Of a stretch of DNA of 64,000 nt, positions 11,897-24,081 are shown in pieces (within the stretch, counting starts at the first letter, position 1; each line of letters opens with the position of its first letter). Under the pieces are notes generated by a model. That model ran no database searches. It saw only the letters and a program-made list of their open reading frames with translations, and had not been told where the DNA came from. The stretch comes from Penelope pileata (lineage: Eukaryota > Chordata > Aves > Galliformes > Cracidae): NCBI GenBank assembly GCA_013396635.1, contig WBMW01003136.1, positions 46,574-110,573 on the forward strand, in the 5' to 3' direction. The position numbers and the translations under genes are program-made.

Positions 11897-14800
11897 GATG
11901 TCAGATAATTTTCATTGTTACTAGTATATGCCTGGGAAAAAAGAAAAAGGAAAAGAAAAACAAACACCTGGATTATATAGTGAAGACTCTTTTAATTCCG
12001 ACAGAGAAGCACTATCCCTGTAGTGCTTACACACTTTACAAGAGAAAAGATTTTTGCAATATTCTGTTTCCTGTGGTGCAGTGAGGCATGAAGTAATATG
12101 AGAGGTAGATGGAACTGAAGAATGTCATGTGAAGGAACGCTACGTCATAGGAAACATTCACAAGGTGAAGACGGCTGTTGTTATGAACTACTACAGCCAG
12201 CAGTAGGATGCTCTTTTCTTTCAAAGTTTTAGAATCCCAAGATGGCATTTCCTTCTGTATTCACCCCTGTGCTATCTGTTCTCTTCCCTCTCAAAGGAAG
12301 TCTACTGTGTGAAGCAGCTTTCATTGTGGCATGCACTGCTTTGTGAGGATTCTGCTTTTTCATTGCCCTCTCTTTTGCCCTTCAGTTAAAGATTACCCAG
12401 GACTGAGCTTAAGATCTCCAAATAATAACTTGCATGCTTAAGAAACAATGTTGGCAGGATGAAAGAAAAATGACAACCAGACAAGCTGAAAGCATACTGA
12501 AATGGCTGAAAATGACTTTCTTCTTTGGAAGGAGATGCCCATGTGTATTTTTGTGCCTATGTATACGAAAGTGACATGAGAGATATCTTGAACAGTGCAG
12601 TTGTAAATTATTTGATTATTAAATTTAGACACAGTGGCCTCTTCAAGTGTGTAGTAGGAAATGGGGATGACAAAGCGGAAAACTGAGGTAGCAATGACAT
12701 TGTTCTTATTAGACCAAATGTTAGTATTTAGTTACAGACGTAATTCCCTTCATTTTAGCAGGTTTGTTTTACTTACACAAAACTATATGTGAGATTATCA
12801 GGGAGTATGCTTTGATTTCTGCATATATATATACATATACACAAAAAATGTGTGCATATTTTTCCATGTTTTCAGATGTATTTTTTTTTTTAAATAGCAG
12901 TTAACACTTTCATGCTGAAAAAAAAAAACAAAGTAAAACAGAAAAACTTGATAGCTGTAATGTCCAGGTTGTGTAATCTACAAATGATTTGCATAAGAAC
13001 TTCCTGTGAAGATTAATATCCAAATTGCAGCCTTGATTTCTCATCTTGACTTATACTAATGAAGTCCATGGACATTTACTCCTAATTTAGACCAGACTAA
13101 GTGAAAGGATACACAGCTTTTATTGTTGTGTGCTTTCATAGCTATTTCGGAGTACAGTAGACTGCTTCTTGAGGTGAAGCATTTATATTCTATATCTAGG
13201 AAATCTAATTTAGACTACAGCCATTGATTTATCATACAACATGACTCATCTGGCACAAAGGTCAGATATGACAGATATAAAAACGTTATAACATAATGGA
13301 GCTCAGATTTTTACAGGTTATTTTTAATACAGCTACATTTAACTGAGAATGACAAAAAAAAAAAAATCACTAACATCCAGATAATAATAAGGCCATTGGA
13401 ATGAGTATTATCTCATGAATTTACACTGCTGAAGCAGTTGTCAGTATTTCAACACCAAAGCCTCTTCCTAAATGTAGCTGTGTTTTTATTCCTGAAAATT
13501 CTTTACAAAATAATATCTGCATTAATCTATACTTCATATAGAGGAAATACAAATATTCTGAGTTGTATTGAAATACTTCAATTACTGTTTCTATCTCAAG
13601 TTTCAATGTGCACAACTACTGGAAAATAGATTTTGAGTGGTTTTGATCTTTTCATTATTTTAGGTCAAAACTGAAGAGAACTGTTTTTCTTATGTAAATG
13701 TTATTTAAAATTAAATGTTATTTAATAAGTTAAAATGTGGTCATACTGAATGTCAAAATCATTCTGTGATTGTCTGCACATAAAGACATAACGTAATGAT
13801 CTCCAGCAAAGCATTATCCTGCTAGTTACTAAATAAGGATTGTTTTTCTTGCTGTTGCTCTCCAGAAGAAAGCTCCAGATAACTGTTTCAATAGCTTTGA
13901 TCTCTGTTATACAGTGCTTCTATTACTTTCAAAATTTTTTGGTATCATTGGCAGAAACAAATTTAACCTGAAGCCTGGAGGAAGATAGAAGGAATATACA
14001 TTAGGTATATGGATGATAATCTGGAAAAAAATAAAAAAAGAACATTTTATAATCATACTTTAGATCACACAATCTATGTGGAAAATTTTGCATATATGCA
14101 TTATGAACAGGCGCAGATGTCAACATTTTCATCAACAAACAAAATTGCACCCAGATCTTTGTACTCATCTTCTAATAAAATGCATACAAAAAGCTATGTT
14201 GGAAAAGTTCAGGGCACATGGAAAATCTGATATTACAGTACAGATGTTCAAATCATTATTAGAAAGTATGCTGAAAAAGAATTCTCCACGAACTCTCTGA
14301 AATTCATATTCCATTAAGCCCTCACTGTTTATTACTTCTTGATGCGGCATTCTGATATTATGAAGCTTTCCTTCTGTTAAAAAAAAAGTATATACATCAC
14401 AAATTATGTCTAATTGCATCATCTGTCCAAGTTTTTCATTATCACTAAATTGGAAAGGTTTTATTTTTCAGATTTCATTTTATTTCCTTCGTAAAATTAG
14501 TACTCTTAATTCAATTGAATTCTTAATTGATACTAATGATAAAGTAATTGTCTTCTCAAATCTTATACTTTACAGTTAATTGACATGATATCATATGTAC
14601 TTGTTGATCTTTTTTAATCAGCCTTGCTGTGTTTCACAGAAGTATAAGCACTCTATTGTTTGAACAGTAGTTCTTAAAATGCAACAACAAAGATAATCTT
14701 CTCTTATATGTATGTAGTAGTTTGCTTTTTGCCTAGATGTCTTGAAACATTCTTACAGTCCCTTTACATGTCAGTCATTACAGGAAGAAAAGAAAATCTG

Positions 14801-16992
14801 ATCTCATTAAAGTTACTGTACCTATGTTGAATCAGTTTCCCACATTAAGTAGTTGTACTGTAGGCAATGTACATTTACAAATAAGATTGTTCTGAGGCAA
14901 AAGTGGTGAAAGAATTCATACTATATTCAAAAGATTTATAATTATGTACCATTGACTGTGTAATTATTTCCAATTACAAATGATAATTTTTATGATATTT
15001 CATTGTAAGTGAAAAGTGTGCTTCATGTTTATGTATAAATTCTAAGATAAATTATTTGTTCTGATCAGTACGAGTGGCTCAGAGTCATAGATCAGAGCTG
15101 ATTTTGAAGCCTTGATGAGGTTATTCACTATTGAGTGTGGAGACAGTCTAACCTTAATGCATGAGTTCACTTCCTTCCTATTTTAAAACTACTTTGGTTC
15201 AGTGTATGAACTCATGTTAAGCAGAACAGATTGTACTCAGTGGCTCCATTCTTCAAATAAAAGAATTTTCTTAATGAAATCTGAAGCTTCAAACTCAAAC
15301 TAAAGATGCAAAGTGGTCTTAAATTTCTTTTAGGAGAATAATGCTCATTTTTAAACCAAGAAAACATTTGTGGAAGTCAGAATGTGTCTTTCACTTAATG
15401 AACAGTACGTTGGGGATTGTTTTTGCTGTGTGAAGTTCATGTATATTAAAATCAGCAATAGATCTATCCCTGTCCTGGATTCCTTAAGTTAAAGTATTCT
15501 ATTCTCAACAAATGATTATCTCAAGGTATCATCAGCACTGTCACATACATGTTAAAATATCTTCCCTTTTGTGTGCTAAGTGTTACATATGCGTATATTA
15601 GTGATCCCTTCCATCCCTTGAAATAACTAACTGCCAGTCACTATGGAGACTGGAGAAGAGAAAGATCCTTGGTGATATAACTCCTCTCCATTTTGCTCCC
15701 ACATGTGTACACATATGCATGCACATAAACATATAACCCTATTCACAGAAACAAAAAATAAATACTGTACTACTTCTGTTATTTCATACAAACAAGTATT
15801 GCTTTTAAACAAACAAACAAAGAACCTCCCCATTTTTATTTAATTAATTTATTTATTAACCCAGAGGTCTGGAAACTGCTGTGTGGAAAGATTGCTAAAA
15901 TTCTGAAATTATTAAAGGAAAAAATGTTCTGAATATTTTAAACTGTATTAAACTACATCTTTCATGAACTGCATCTTTCTTGCATATGTTCGGCTATGTC
16001 AGATATATAGAACTATTTATAATGTGCATAATAATCAGGGAACCTTTAAATGAATTTTTAATTTTCCTTTTGAAAATTCTGTTGTTAAATCCTCTACGCC
16101 AATGTGCTTAGTTCCTGCTGTCAGAATGCCATCACCTGACAGACATTTAAATTAGATCATCCAAAACGATCGTTTTAAGTATTTATAGTCTTGCTTGAGA
16201 CACTTTTGTGAGCATAGAGAAACATTTAAATGTTGATATATCATGACTATTTTATGTTGAGTTCTTAGATGAAATTTCAGAACTTCGATGCTTAACATGT
16301 TCCCAAATGTAACCTGCTGAGACATTTGTACTGCTATTGATGGATCTATCTAAAACGAAACCTTAATCAGTGGCATCAATTTACCTTCCAGAGCACTTAA
16401 TTATCTAATGTGAAAAGGGCACATGCATGGAATAATAATTTAAGAATTTCATTATCCTAAAAGGACCGATAAACTGAATAGCAAGAATTAGTAATTTGCT
16501 TTGAATACTTGATTTGTAAATAACAAAAAAAGGTAGATAGAGCAGATTTGGAGAAGTGGAAGCAGTAGGAGAATTTTTCAGGAAGTCTTGAAAAGTCAAA
16601 TTTATTATGGGAGTACAATATTTTCTCAAGCAACATAAGTGATTTTTAGTAGAAAAGTCTGTGATGAAAAGATTATTCTGATTTAAATTTTCTGAAATAC
16701 CGAAATATTCTGTAGTAATAGATAGGGTGCATTTGCATCATTCAGTGTGTGGCACATTGAATGAGACTTTTGCCTAACAAACTGACATGAGTATTACATA
16801 TACTCTGATGGTTTTTTTGACTTGACAGCACAAATGTGATGATCAGAATCAGAGAAACTTCACTGTTTTCCAAAAGAGTAGGTGATACATTAAAAAAAAA
16901 TCTAGAGAAGAAAAAAGAATTATTTGCAGTGACTGGGATTAATCAATACAGTTACAACAAAAATAACACAAATAATATGGGCAGTAAGAAAT
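11897..16992. other. Five kilobases of AT-rich anonymous DNA
   Basis: No recognised repeat and no protein-like frame. Small open frames such as 12036-12248, 13421-13629 and 14009-14422 overlap on opposite strands and show no motif. Two A/T runs (near 12880 and 13353) are plain homopolymers. Unique intronic or intergenic DNA is the best description. Confidence 0.6.
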
Positions 16993-17780
16993 TGTATGAG
17001 GTTTAACAAAAGCAAGTGTAGAGTCTTGCACCTGGAGAGGAATAACCGCATGCATCAGTACAGGTTAAAGAATGACCTGTTGGAGAGGAGCTCTGCAGAG
17101 AAGGACCTGGGGGTTCTGGTGAATAACAGGTCGGCCATGGGCCAGCGATGTGCTCTGGTGGCCAAGAAGGCCAATGAGATCCTGGGGTGCATTAAAAAGA
17201 GTATTGCCAACAGGTCGAGGGAGGTGGTTCTCCCCCTCTACTCCACCCTGGTCAGGCCTCACCTCAACTACTGTATCCAGTTCTGGGCTCCCCAGTACAA
17301 AAAAGACAGGATCCTCCTGGAAAGAGTCCAGCGGAGGGCCACAAAGATGATAAAGGGCCTGGAGCATCTCCCGTATGAGAAAAGGCTGTTCATCCTGGAG
17401 ATCTGTTCAGCCTGGAGAAAAGAAGGCTGAGAGGAGATCTTATTAATGTCTACAAATATCTAAAGTGCAGGAGGCAAATGGACGTGGGCAATCTCTTTTC
17501 AGTGGTCTGTGGGGACAGGACAAGGGGAAATAGCCAAAAACTGGAGCATAGGAAGTTCCGCACCAATATGCAGTAGAACTTCTTCACACTGCGGGTGATG
17601 GAGCACTGGAACAGGCTTCCCAGGGAGGTTGTGGAGTCTCCTTCTCTGGAGATATCCACAACCCGCCTGGATGCCTACCGGTGCAACCTGCTCTAGGGAA
17701 ACTGCTTTGGCAGAGGGGTTGGACTCGATCTCTAGAGGTCCCTTCCAACCCCTACGATGCTGTGATTCTGTGGTTCTGTG
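16993..17780 (+). mobile_element. CR1 LINE, 5'-truncated, with tail
   Basis: Starts inside the reverse transcriptase C-terminal region, runs through the 3' untranslated block (CTAGAGGTCCCTTCCAACCC) and ends with ATTCTGTG-type octamers at about 17761-17780. GC content is much higher than the flanks. A mariner begins 4 bp after the tail. Confidence 0.96.
16996..17430 (+). pseudogene. CR1 ORF2 reverse transcriptase C-terminal part
   Basis: A 144-residue frame starting MRFNKSKCRVLHL, followed by AEKDLGVLV, a region close to CALVAKKAN, then REVVLPLYSTLVRPHLNYC and QRRATKMIKGLEHL. These are the standard CR1 motifs downstream of the RT catalytic centre. The frame shifts near 17400, and the next motif (EKRRLRGDLI-like) continues in another frame. 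The catalytic part of the RT is missing because of truncation. The likely start is not a real initiation codon but the truncation point. Confidence 0.92.
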
Positions 17781-17784
17781 AATA

Positions 17785-18329
17785 TGAAGGCTACTCTGAA
17801 AGTAAAGCCTCCTCTTTTATTATGTTGTCCTTCAACATCAGAAGAAGATATTGGCTGTAGAGGCTGAACATTCCTGCCAATATTCCATTACATTTTGTTG
17901 CTGTGAAACAGATGGCAGCAGAGAGGCAGTCTGACAAAATGGTGTCTGGCATGGAAGTGCGTGTGAAGCAAAGGTGTGGAATTTAATTCCTCCCTACATT
18001 ACAAATTGCACCCATTGATATTCATCAACGCTTGCTGAATGTTTATGGAGACCAAGTAGTGGATGTGAGCACAGTGAGATGATGGGTGGTGCATTTCACT
18101 AGTGGCAACAGTGATAGTGGGTCACCTCTGCTAGTGCAGATTTTTACAAGCGCAGCATACAGACTTGTTCATCACTGGCAAAAATGCATAGCTAATGGTG
18201 ATGACTATGTTGAAAAATAATGTTATGTAGCTGAGAATTTACTCTATCAGATAGTGTTATTGTGCTCTTTGTATCTATTGTAGTTTCCATGGAAATAAAT
18301 AGGAAGCATTAATTTCACAGCAACCTATA
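17785..18329 (+). mobile_element. Internally deleted (non-autonomous) mariner
   Basis: Flanked by TA at 17783-17784 and 18330-18331. The left repeat begins TGAAGGCTACTCTGAAAG and the right ends with the complement of TATAGGTTGCTGTGAAA. The first ~330 bp match the 5' part of the element at 4697-6009. The sequence then jumps at GTGGCAACAGTGATAGTGGG to the C-terminal coding part (CAGATTTTTACAAG) and the 3' end. About 0.75 kb of transposase is missing, so it could only have moved using a transposase made elsewhere. The copy at 21961 has the same jump. Confidence 0.92.
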
Positions 18330-18331
18330 TA

Positions 18332-21112
18332 TTTCCTGGTATTACAAGATTAATTTCAAGCCAAATACTTTTTCTCCAGTAATCTTAGAATACTTCCATG
18401 CATATAATTCTCATTTTTCTATCTGAAAATTACTTAAAATTTTTATTTATTTATTACATTTCCATTATTCATTATTTATTCACATAAATAATTTGTCTAT
18501 TTCTATACAAGAAACGTCTGAATGTCTAAATTTTAAGGCTAGGTTCTTTATATCATCTGGATTCTGGAGTCAGTTGGGAAAGCAGAGATTCTGTACATTA
18601 CAGGGCATTAATTTCAATCACTCTCCAGCAAACCTCTTTGAGGAGGAATGCATAGCAAAGATGCAAGATGAATTAGGCTATGTTTGCCTTGATAACAAGT
18701 GACATTTTGAAAATACAGAATTATCTAACTGATCTGCAACTTGATATGAGACGGACCATCCATCTGAAAGGTCAGGTAAAAAATTGTACAGCTAGCCTGC
18801 ACTGAGATCCATGCTGCTCCAGCAGCAAGACATAGACTTAGAGATACAGAAATGACCATTTATGGTAAAAATATGAATATAAATAATCCATTTCATACTA
18901 CTTTCTTTTGGAAAAGAAAGATGTATTTGGCAAAGGTTAACCTATATTGTGAATCTTTAAATTTTTTCAGTTTACAATACAAAAATAGCTTTTGTGATAC
19001 TTTGTACCTTTGCAGTATGTCAGTTTTAATTTGTTTAACATTAATTTAATGATGCATTTTATCTGAAAAAAAAATATATGGCTGATACAGTAGGCATAGA
19101 AATGTAATGCTACGCAAAATGGTAGAGGGAAAATATGAAAGTTATTGGAAATAATCTTGACACTTAAGAAAAATATAGCCATCCTATTTATCCTTTGTAG
19201 GCCAGATCTGAAATGGAAGCAGTAGCATTTCTAATGTACTAGGTAATAAATGCACTCTATCTATTTTTAGGTAATAGCATCTAAGCTCTGTTCCTGTGTA
19301 AAATGGTATTTTCATGCATGAGATATATGAGCTTTAACTTTAAATGTCTAGATCTCTTTTTCTTCCCTGGTTTTAAAAAATATGGAGCTTAAATTATTCA
19401 TGGGGCCTAAAACTGTTGAACAGGTCTTAATGGTGTCTTCCATGATTTAATAATTGTTGTTCCATCTGTGCCATCTAAATCTAGTGAAAACAAAGGACAT
19501 TCATGTATCTATGGTAATATATTTTAGAGTAATACTATGTAGATTCAATCTTTATTAAAATAATAGGTACTTCTACTTAGGACATTTTATTAACACCTTG
19601 TTACCTCAGCTACACCAACAAGGTCTTGATCTAATTGCACAAAATCAACAAGTAACATAATTATTCTTTATAAAATAGTTTATGAAAATGGAATTTTTGT
19701 ATATGAAAAATAAAATATTTTGAATATAAAAATATTGTCTAATTTTTTACTGTTGAACAGTGTGTCTGAGTGCCTTAGGAAATTTATGGATTTGTCTTCT
19801 TAAGATACAATAGACATTGAAGCACTATCCCAATTTGAGTGATATGAGTTGTAAGTTTATCGTATGGATTTTCAAAGTCTTCAATACTTACATTTTGTGT
19901 TCTGTATTATGTGATTAAGATAGAAAAGTTGCATAATATTGCAGGAAATAAATCTGTCGTACATCCAGGTGCCTTATTCAGGGTTTTACAAACTGCAATC
20001 CAAGGCTTAATCACAAGACTACTTTTTGCTAAAGATTGCACTAAGTATTTGCTGTATCAACCAATATTAATTCATCATAGAATTTATCATAATACCAGAG
20101 TAACTACTGAAATTCTTTCCAGTTCAAGCTTTTTTAAAAAAATACATGGATTCCATTCTACTGATTAGTGCACTGAAAATTGGCTGTATGCATTAATGCA
20201 AAACACCATAATAATTGCATAATTGCAAAAACACCAAACTAGCTGTTAAATTGCTATTCTTACATGATTAATTGGAGATTAAAGGAATGATAATTTTTAA
20301 AAAGTGTTTTCTTAAAATTTAAATTTGAAAAAAATGCAAAATATCATTTGTTATTAGCTTTTATTTTTAACTGTTAAGATATTGGAACAGAGGAGAAATC
20401 TTAGTGCTTGCAGGAAACACTGTTTTTTCATACTGGCAAGTAGTTACAAAGCTATGAAAACAGACTATGGTCCAGGAAATTTATATTATGTAGTTTAAAG
20501 AGTGGTGAGAGAAACAGAGGATTGATTTTTAATTACGTTTGAATGTGAGTAAGCCCTGAAATTCAGCACAATGTTCCATTTACTTCAGAATGTGATATTG
20601 CTGTGTGTTGTTTTTTATAATATTATTTTAATTTTTTGTTTTGTTTTGTTTTGTTATTATATCCGATCAGTAACTTGAAATAGACCTTTACTTTTGCAGT
20701 AGGCAGAACTCAGGATGTTTTATTGACTGACACTTCTCCCAGTTTTTAGTACAGTATTGTCTTTCTTTGTGCCAGAAACGTGCAAGAAAGTGAATCTCAT
20801 AGGGATGCAATATAAGTTATGATATTTCATGTCAAAATGTACCATTCCTTCTTCAGATTTTTAACATTTCGATGTTTCCTTACTTGGTTCGTGATAAAAT
20901 GTCAGTAGATTCAGCAATAGGAGAACCTCCATCAACATAAGCAGAAGACTGATGCATACTTTGGAACATTTTATGCTCATTATAAATTTTAATGGAATCA
21001 GTAAAACCATTGCTATAGAAAATTTATTTTCTGGAGTGAAAATGTGGAAAGAAAGCTTGCTCCTCTTCCTACATACATGTGCAGAATTTATCTTTTTGTC
21101 TATAAGTGTTGG
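18332..21112. other. AT-rich anonymous DNA
   Basis: No gene or transposon family recognised. It contains a (TTTTG)n tract at 20632-20656. A 97-residue minus-strand frame at 20861-21154 runs into the LTR and has no motif. Confidence 0.6.
20632..20656. repeat. (TTTTG)n microsatellite
   Basis: Four TTTTG-type units in T-rich DNA. Confidence 0.8.
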
Positions 21113-21627
21113 TGTTGTGGTTTCATCTGGTAGATGGCTAAGTCTCACAGCCATTCACTCACCCTCTCCTGCTCTCCAAGTGGGATGGGGGAGAGAATTG
21201 GGAGAAAATACAGTAGAACTCATGGGTTGGGATAAAAGCTATCTACTAAGACAGCAGAGAAGTAAAAGAGATAAAAGTGATTATATATATATATATATAT
21301 ATATAAATGATACACACAGCAGCAAGTGCTTACCACTCACAGAAAAATGACCAGTGTCATATGGTACGGAATATCCCTTTGGTCAAATTGGATCAGCTGC
21401 CCTGGTCCTGTGTCCTCCCAGTTCCCTGTGCCCCTCCAACCCCTTTGCTGTCAGAGCAACACAAAAAGCTGAGAGACTGAAATGTCCTTGGCTCTGTTCA
21501 GCTCTGCCAGGCAACAAGTATAAACAATCTCTGCTGTCAGTTTTTTCGTTCTTCTAGAATCAAAAGTTAGCTTCATACCAGATGCTATGAGAAAAAGTGA
21601 CTTCTGTTTCAGCTATAAACTAAGACA
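21113..21627 (+). mobile_element. ERVL-like solo LTR (copy 1)
   Basis: Starts TGTTGTGGTTTCA and ends AACTAAGACA, so it has the usual TG...CA ends. It is homologous along its length to the minus-strand copy at 36597-37148: AGTGGGATGGG and GAGAGAATT near the start, TCATATGGTACGGAA in the promoter-side half, GCCCTGGTCCTGT and CTTTGCTGTCAGA further on. The middle is shortened and contains a (TA)n tract. Flanks GTTGG and CCTGG may be a decayed 5-bp target duplication. No internal viral genes are present. The ERVL-like naming comes from recall of avian LTRs. Confidence 0.82.
21282..21305. repeat. (TA)n microsatellite inside LTR copy 1
   Basis: About eleven TA units where copy 2 has an A-rich (CAAA)n tract in the same LTR position, so this simple-sequence slot varies between copies. 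Confidence 0.85.
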
Positions 21628-21960
21628 CCTGGATACTGCAGACCTGCTGTCAACATCAACGTAATGTAGATGTTCAGATGGATAATCCTTCATAAGCATA
21701 AAAAGATCGTATTCAGAGTAAGGTTCCATAGTGACAGTATTTCATGCCCAACAAAACAGATGATTAAGAAGAGAAAGAACAGGTGAAGCGTGTAAATGTT
21801 TTCCTAACACTTGTGCAGAACCTTCTTTGCCAAAATTAGTTGTAACCTCTGTAGATTTCTGGAGTCTCAGCTATTTATTTTTTAGTTAATTTGCCTTGCT
21901 GGATCTTCTTTCCAAATCCAGATCCTAAAACAAAAAAGTTGTCTATATGTGTTGAAATAC
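21628..21960. other. Unassigned stretch between LTR and mariner
   Basis: Moderate base composition with no recognisable element. It could hold further retroviral or mariner 5' sequence, but I see no match. Confidence 0.5.
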
Positions 21961-22239
21961 ACAAATGGTGGACATTAGCATGGTGAAGTGGTGGGTGGTG
22001 CGTTTCAGCAGTGGCAACAGTGACAGTGGGTCATCTCTGCTAGTGCAGATTTTTATAAATGCAGCATGCAGACTTTTGTTCATTGCTTACAAAAATGCAT
22101 AGCTAATAGTGGTGACTATGTCGAAAAATAAAGTCACGTAGTTGAGAATTTGCTTGATCAGATAGTTTTATTGTGCTTTTTCTATCTGTTTTAGTTTCCA
22201 TGGAAATAAATAGGAGGCATTATTTTTGGAGCAACCTAC
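21961..22239 (+). mobile_element. Mariner 3' part with shared internal deletion
   Basis: Matches the 3' half of the element at 17785-18329, including the same deletion junction (GTGGCAACAGTGACAGTGGG running into CATCTCTGCTAGTGCAG). It ends in GGAGCAACCTACG, a mariner right terminus. The 5' terminal repeat and about 250 bp after it are absent or unrecognisable, so the copy is 5'-truncated. Confidence 0.88.
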
Positions 22240-24081
22240 GTGTCACAGATAACCTTACTAGATCACATTCTCTAGCATGGAATCAGCAAACTAGCAATAT
22301 TGATTTATTTTCATGGAAACAAAATCTCATTAATTTTCCTGCTTTATGAGTAGAATAGATTTTATTTCGGATAAATATGCATTGCTTTTCTGCTGGGATT
22401 TGTTTAATTTTTTATTTTATGCATCTGACAATCACTCTGCTGTAACTTTCTTCTGCAATATAGAAGTGTTGGAAATATATTTAACTCAATCTGATAGAAT
22501 GTACAATATGATAATTTTGTTTTTGTAATATTTTTCACCCTGAAGAATTCTAAAATGACTTACAGAACATAACAAAGATTCTGCAGCATGGCAGTATTTT
22601 TAAATCTCTATTGTAAGTTAGGTTTCAAAGTGAAGGAGAATTTTTTAAGACAATGAGTGAGTATTGATGGAATTATCCTGACTGGAACTTGTACAAGACA
22701 TGTGTTAACATTCTTATTCTTCCCATGGTATCTTAAAATGGCTAACTGTTTTTCTGTTTGTGGCTTAATTTGCCAAGCATTACAGTCTGTATGCAATTTA
22801 GCACGTAATATTGATTTTTTAAGCTCAAAGTAGAAAATGCCACTAATGAATCACCAGAATTAAAGTTGGTAGCACCTGCAGATTCAGCAGGAATGGACTT
22901 TTTTAACTGGACACTATCCATCTAAAACCATAGGTTTTCACCCTAGATCAGTGTCCTACAGTGTAAAAAGAAGACAATTCTGCCCAATGTCTTTTATGTA
23001 GGCACCACAGATGGAGCTATGAGAATGGCAATGACAAAATGGGTAACCTCAGATGTTTGAAGGTAAATACGATGAATCTCCAACTTGATAATTAGTGATA
23101 AATCACAGATTCATCTTAGTATACGAGTAGAACCTAGCGAGCTGTCAGAAGTAGAGAATTCAGTAAAAATCTCCTGTTGATAGGTAGTGAAACAGTTAAA
23201 AATTGATGCTTTTCCCTGTCCCATATGTTCCCACAGGAACTGATTCTGAATGATTGCTTAACCACTTCAGTCTCTGATGATTTATTTGGTGCATTCTTCC
23301 ATGCTGCAAAGGAAGTATGTACATAGATGCAAATCATCAGGCTTCAGCTCAGGTCATGTAAGACACTTACGATACCCTACAGGAAAAGCAGCTTGATGAA
23401 CTGGACAGAATATTAATCTAATTTTCTGTTTATCATCTTCTAATAATTAAACATAAAAAAAAAATTAAAAGAAAAAATATCTAACATCATTGTCATATTA
23501 GACCAGTCTTCATTACTTGTAGATTCATTTTTTTGAATGATCCAATTGCACTAGAGTCTTTCTGCAAGCTTAGCCTAACAAAAGAATACATTGAAAGAGA
23601 AGACAGTCTGATGGAGATGTACCTTTGTTACCTTCACGTTCAATGCATAGAGAAAACTCATTTCAGACAGGATCAAACTTAATAGTGAGCTAGTAATGGA
23701 TGGAGAAAAGGTTTAACTAGAACATGTATTACACTAATTCTAAACTGCTACTATTTCTTGACCATATTTTGCTAAATCTACCAATTTTCCTCAAACAAGA
23801 AAGACTACAGTTCAGCAAGTCTTTGATAAACATACATCCAACTGAAAGTAGTAATCTAAACGACTTTGATTTGCTTAACCAAATAGTGCTTAAAAATATG
23901 TCTATGACCTGTTTTGCTGAATCAGAGAGTGGCCTTTTTATATGTTGGGAACACCATGCTGTACACTTCATGGTTTACTAAGTCATTTCGTTAATAAAGA
24001 GCTTTTGCTGCCTCAACTGTTTTCTATTTACTTCCTGTTTTCATGCCCCAAGGCAGCCAATTAATGATTGCAGGAGGCAAA
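22240..24081. other. AT-rich anonymous DNA
   Basis: No repeat family or coding signal recognised. The opposite-strand frames at 23724-23981 are mirror shadows of each other without motifs. Confidence 0.6.

Noticed and set aside
14009..14422. Overlapping open frames on both strands
   Set aside because: No protein-like motif, mutual overlap in different phases, and AT-rich composition indicate chance.
17065..17367. 100-residue minus-strand frame inside a CR1
   Set aside because: Antisense of the CR1 reverse transcriptase. Stop-poor only because CR1 is GC-richer.
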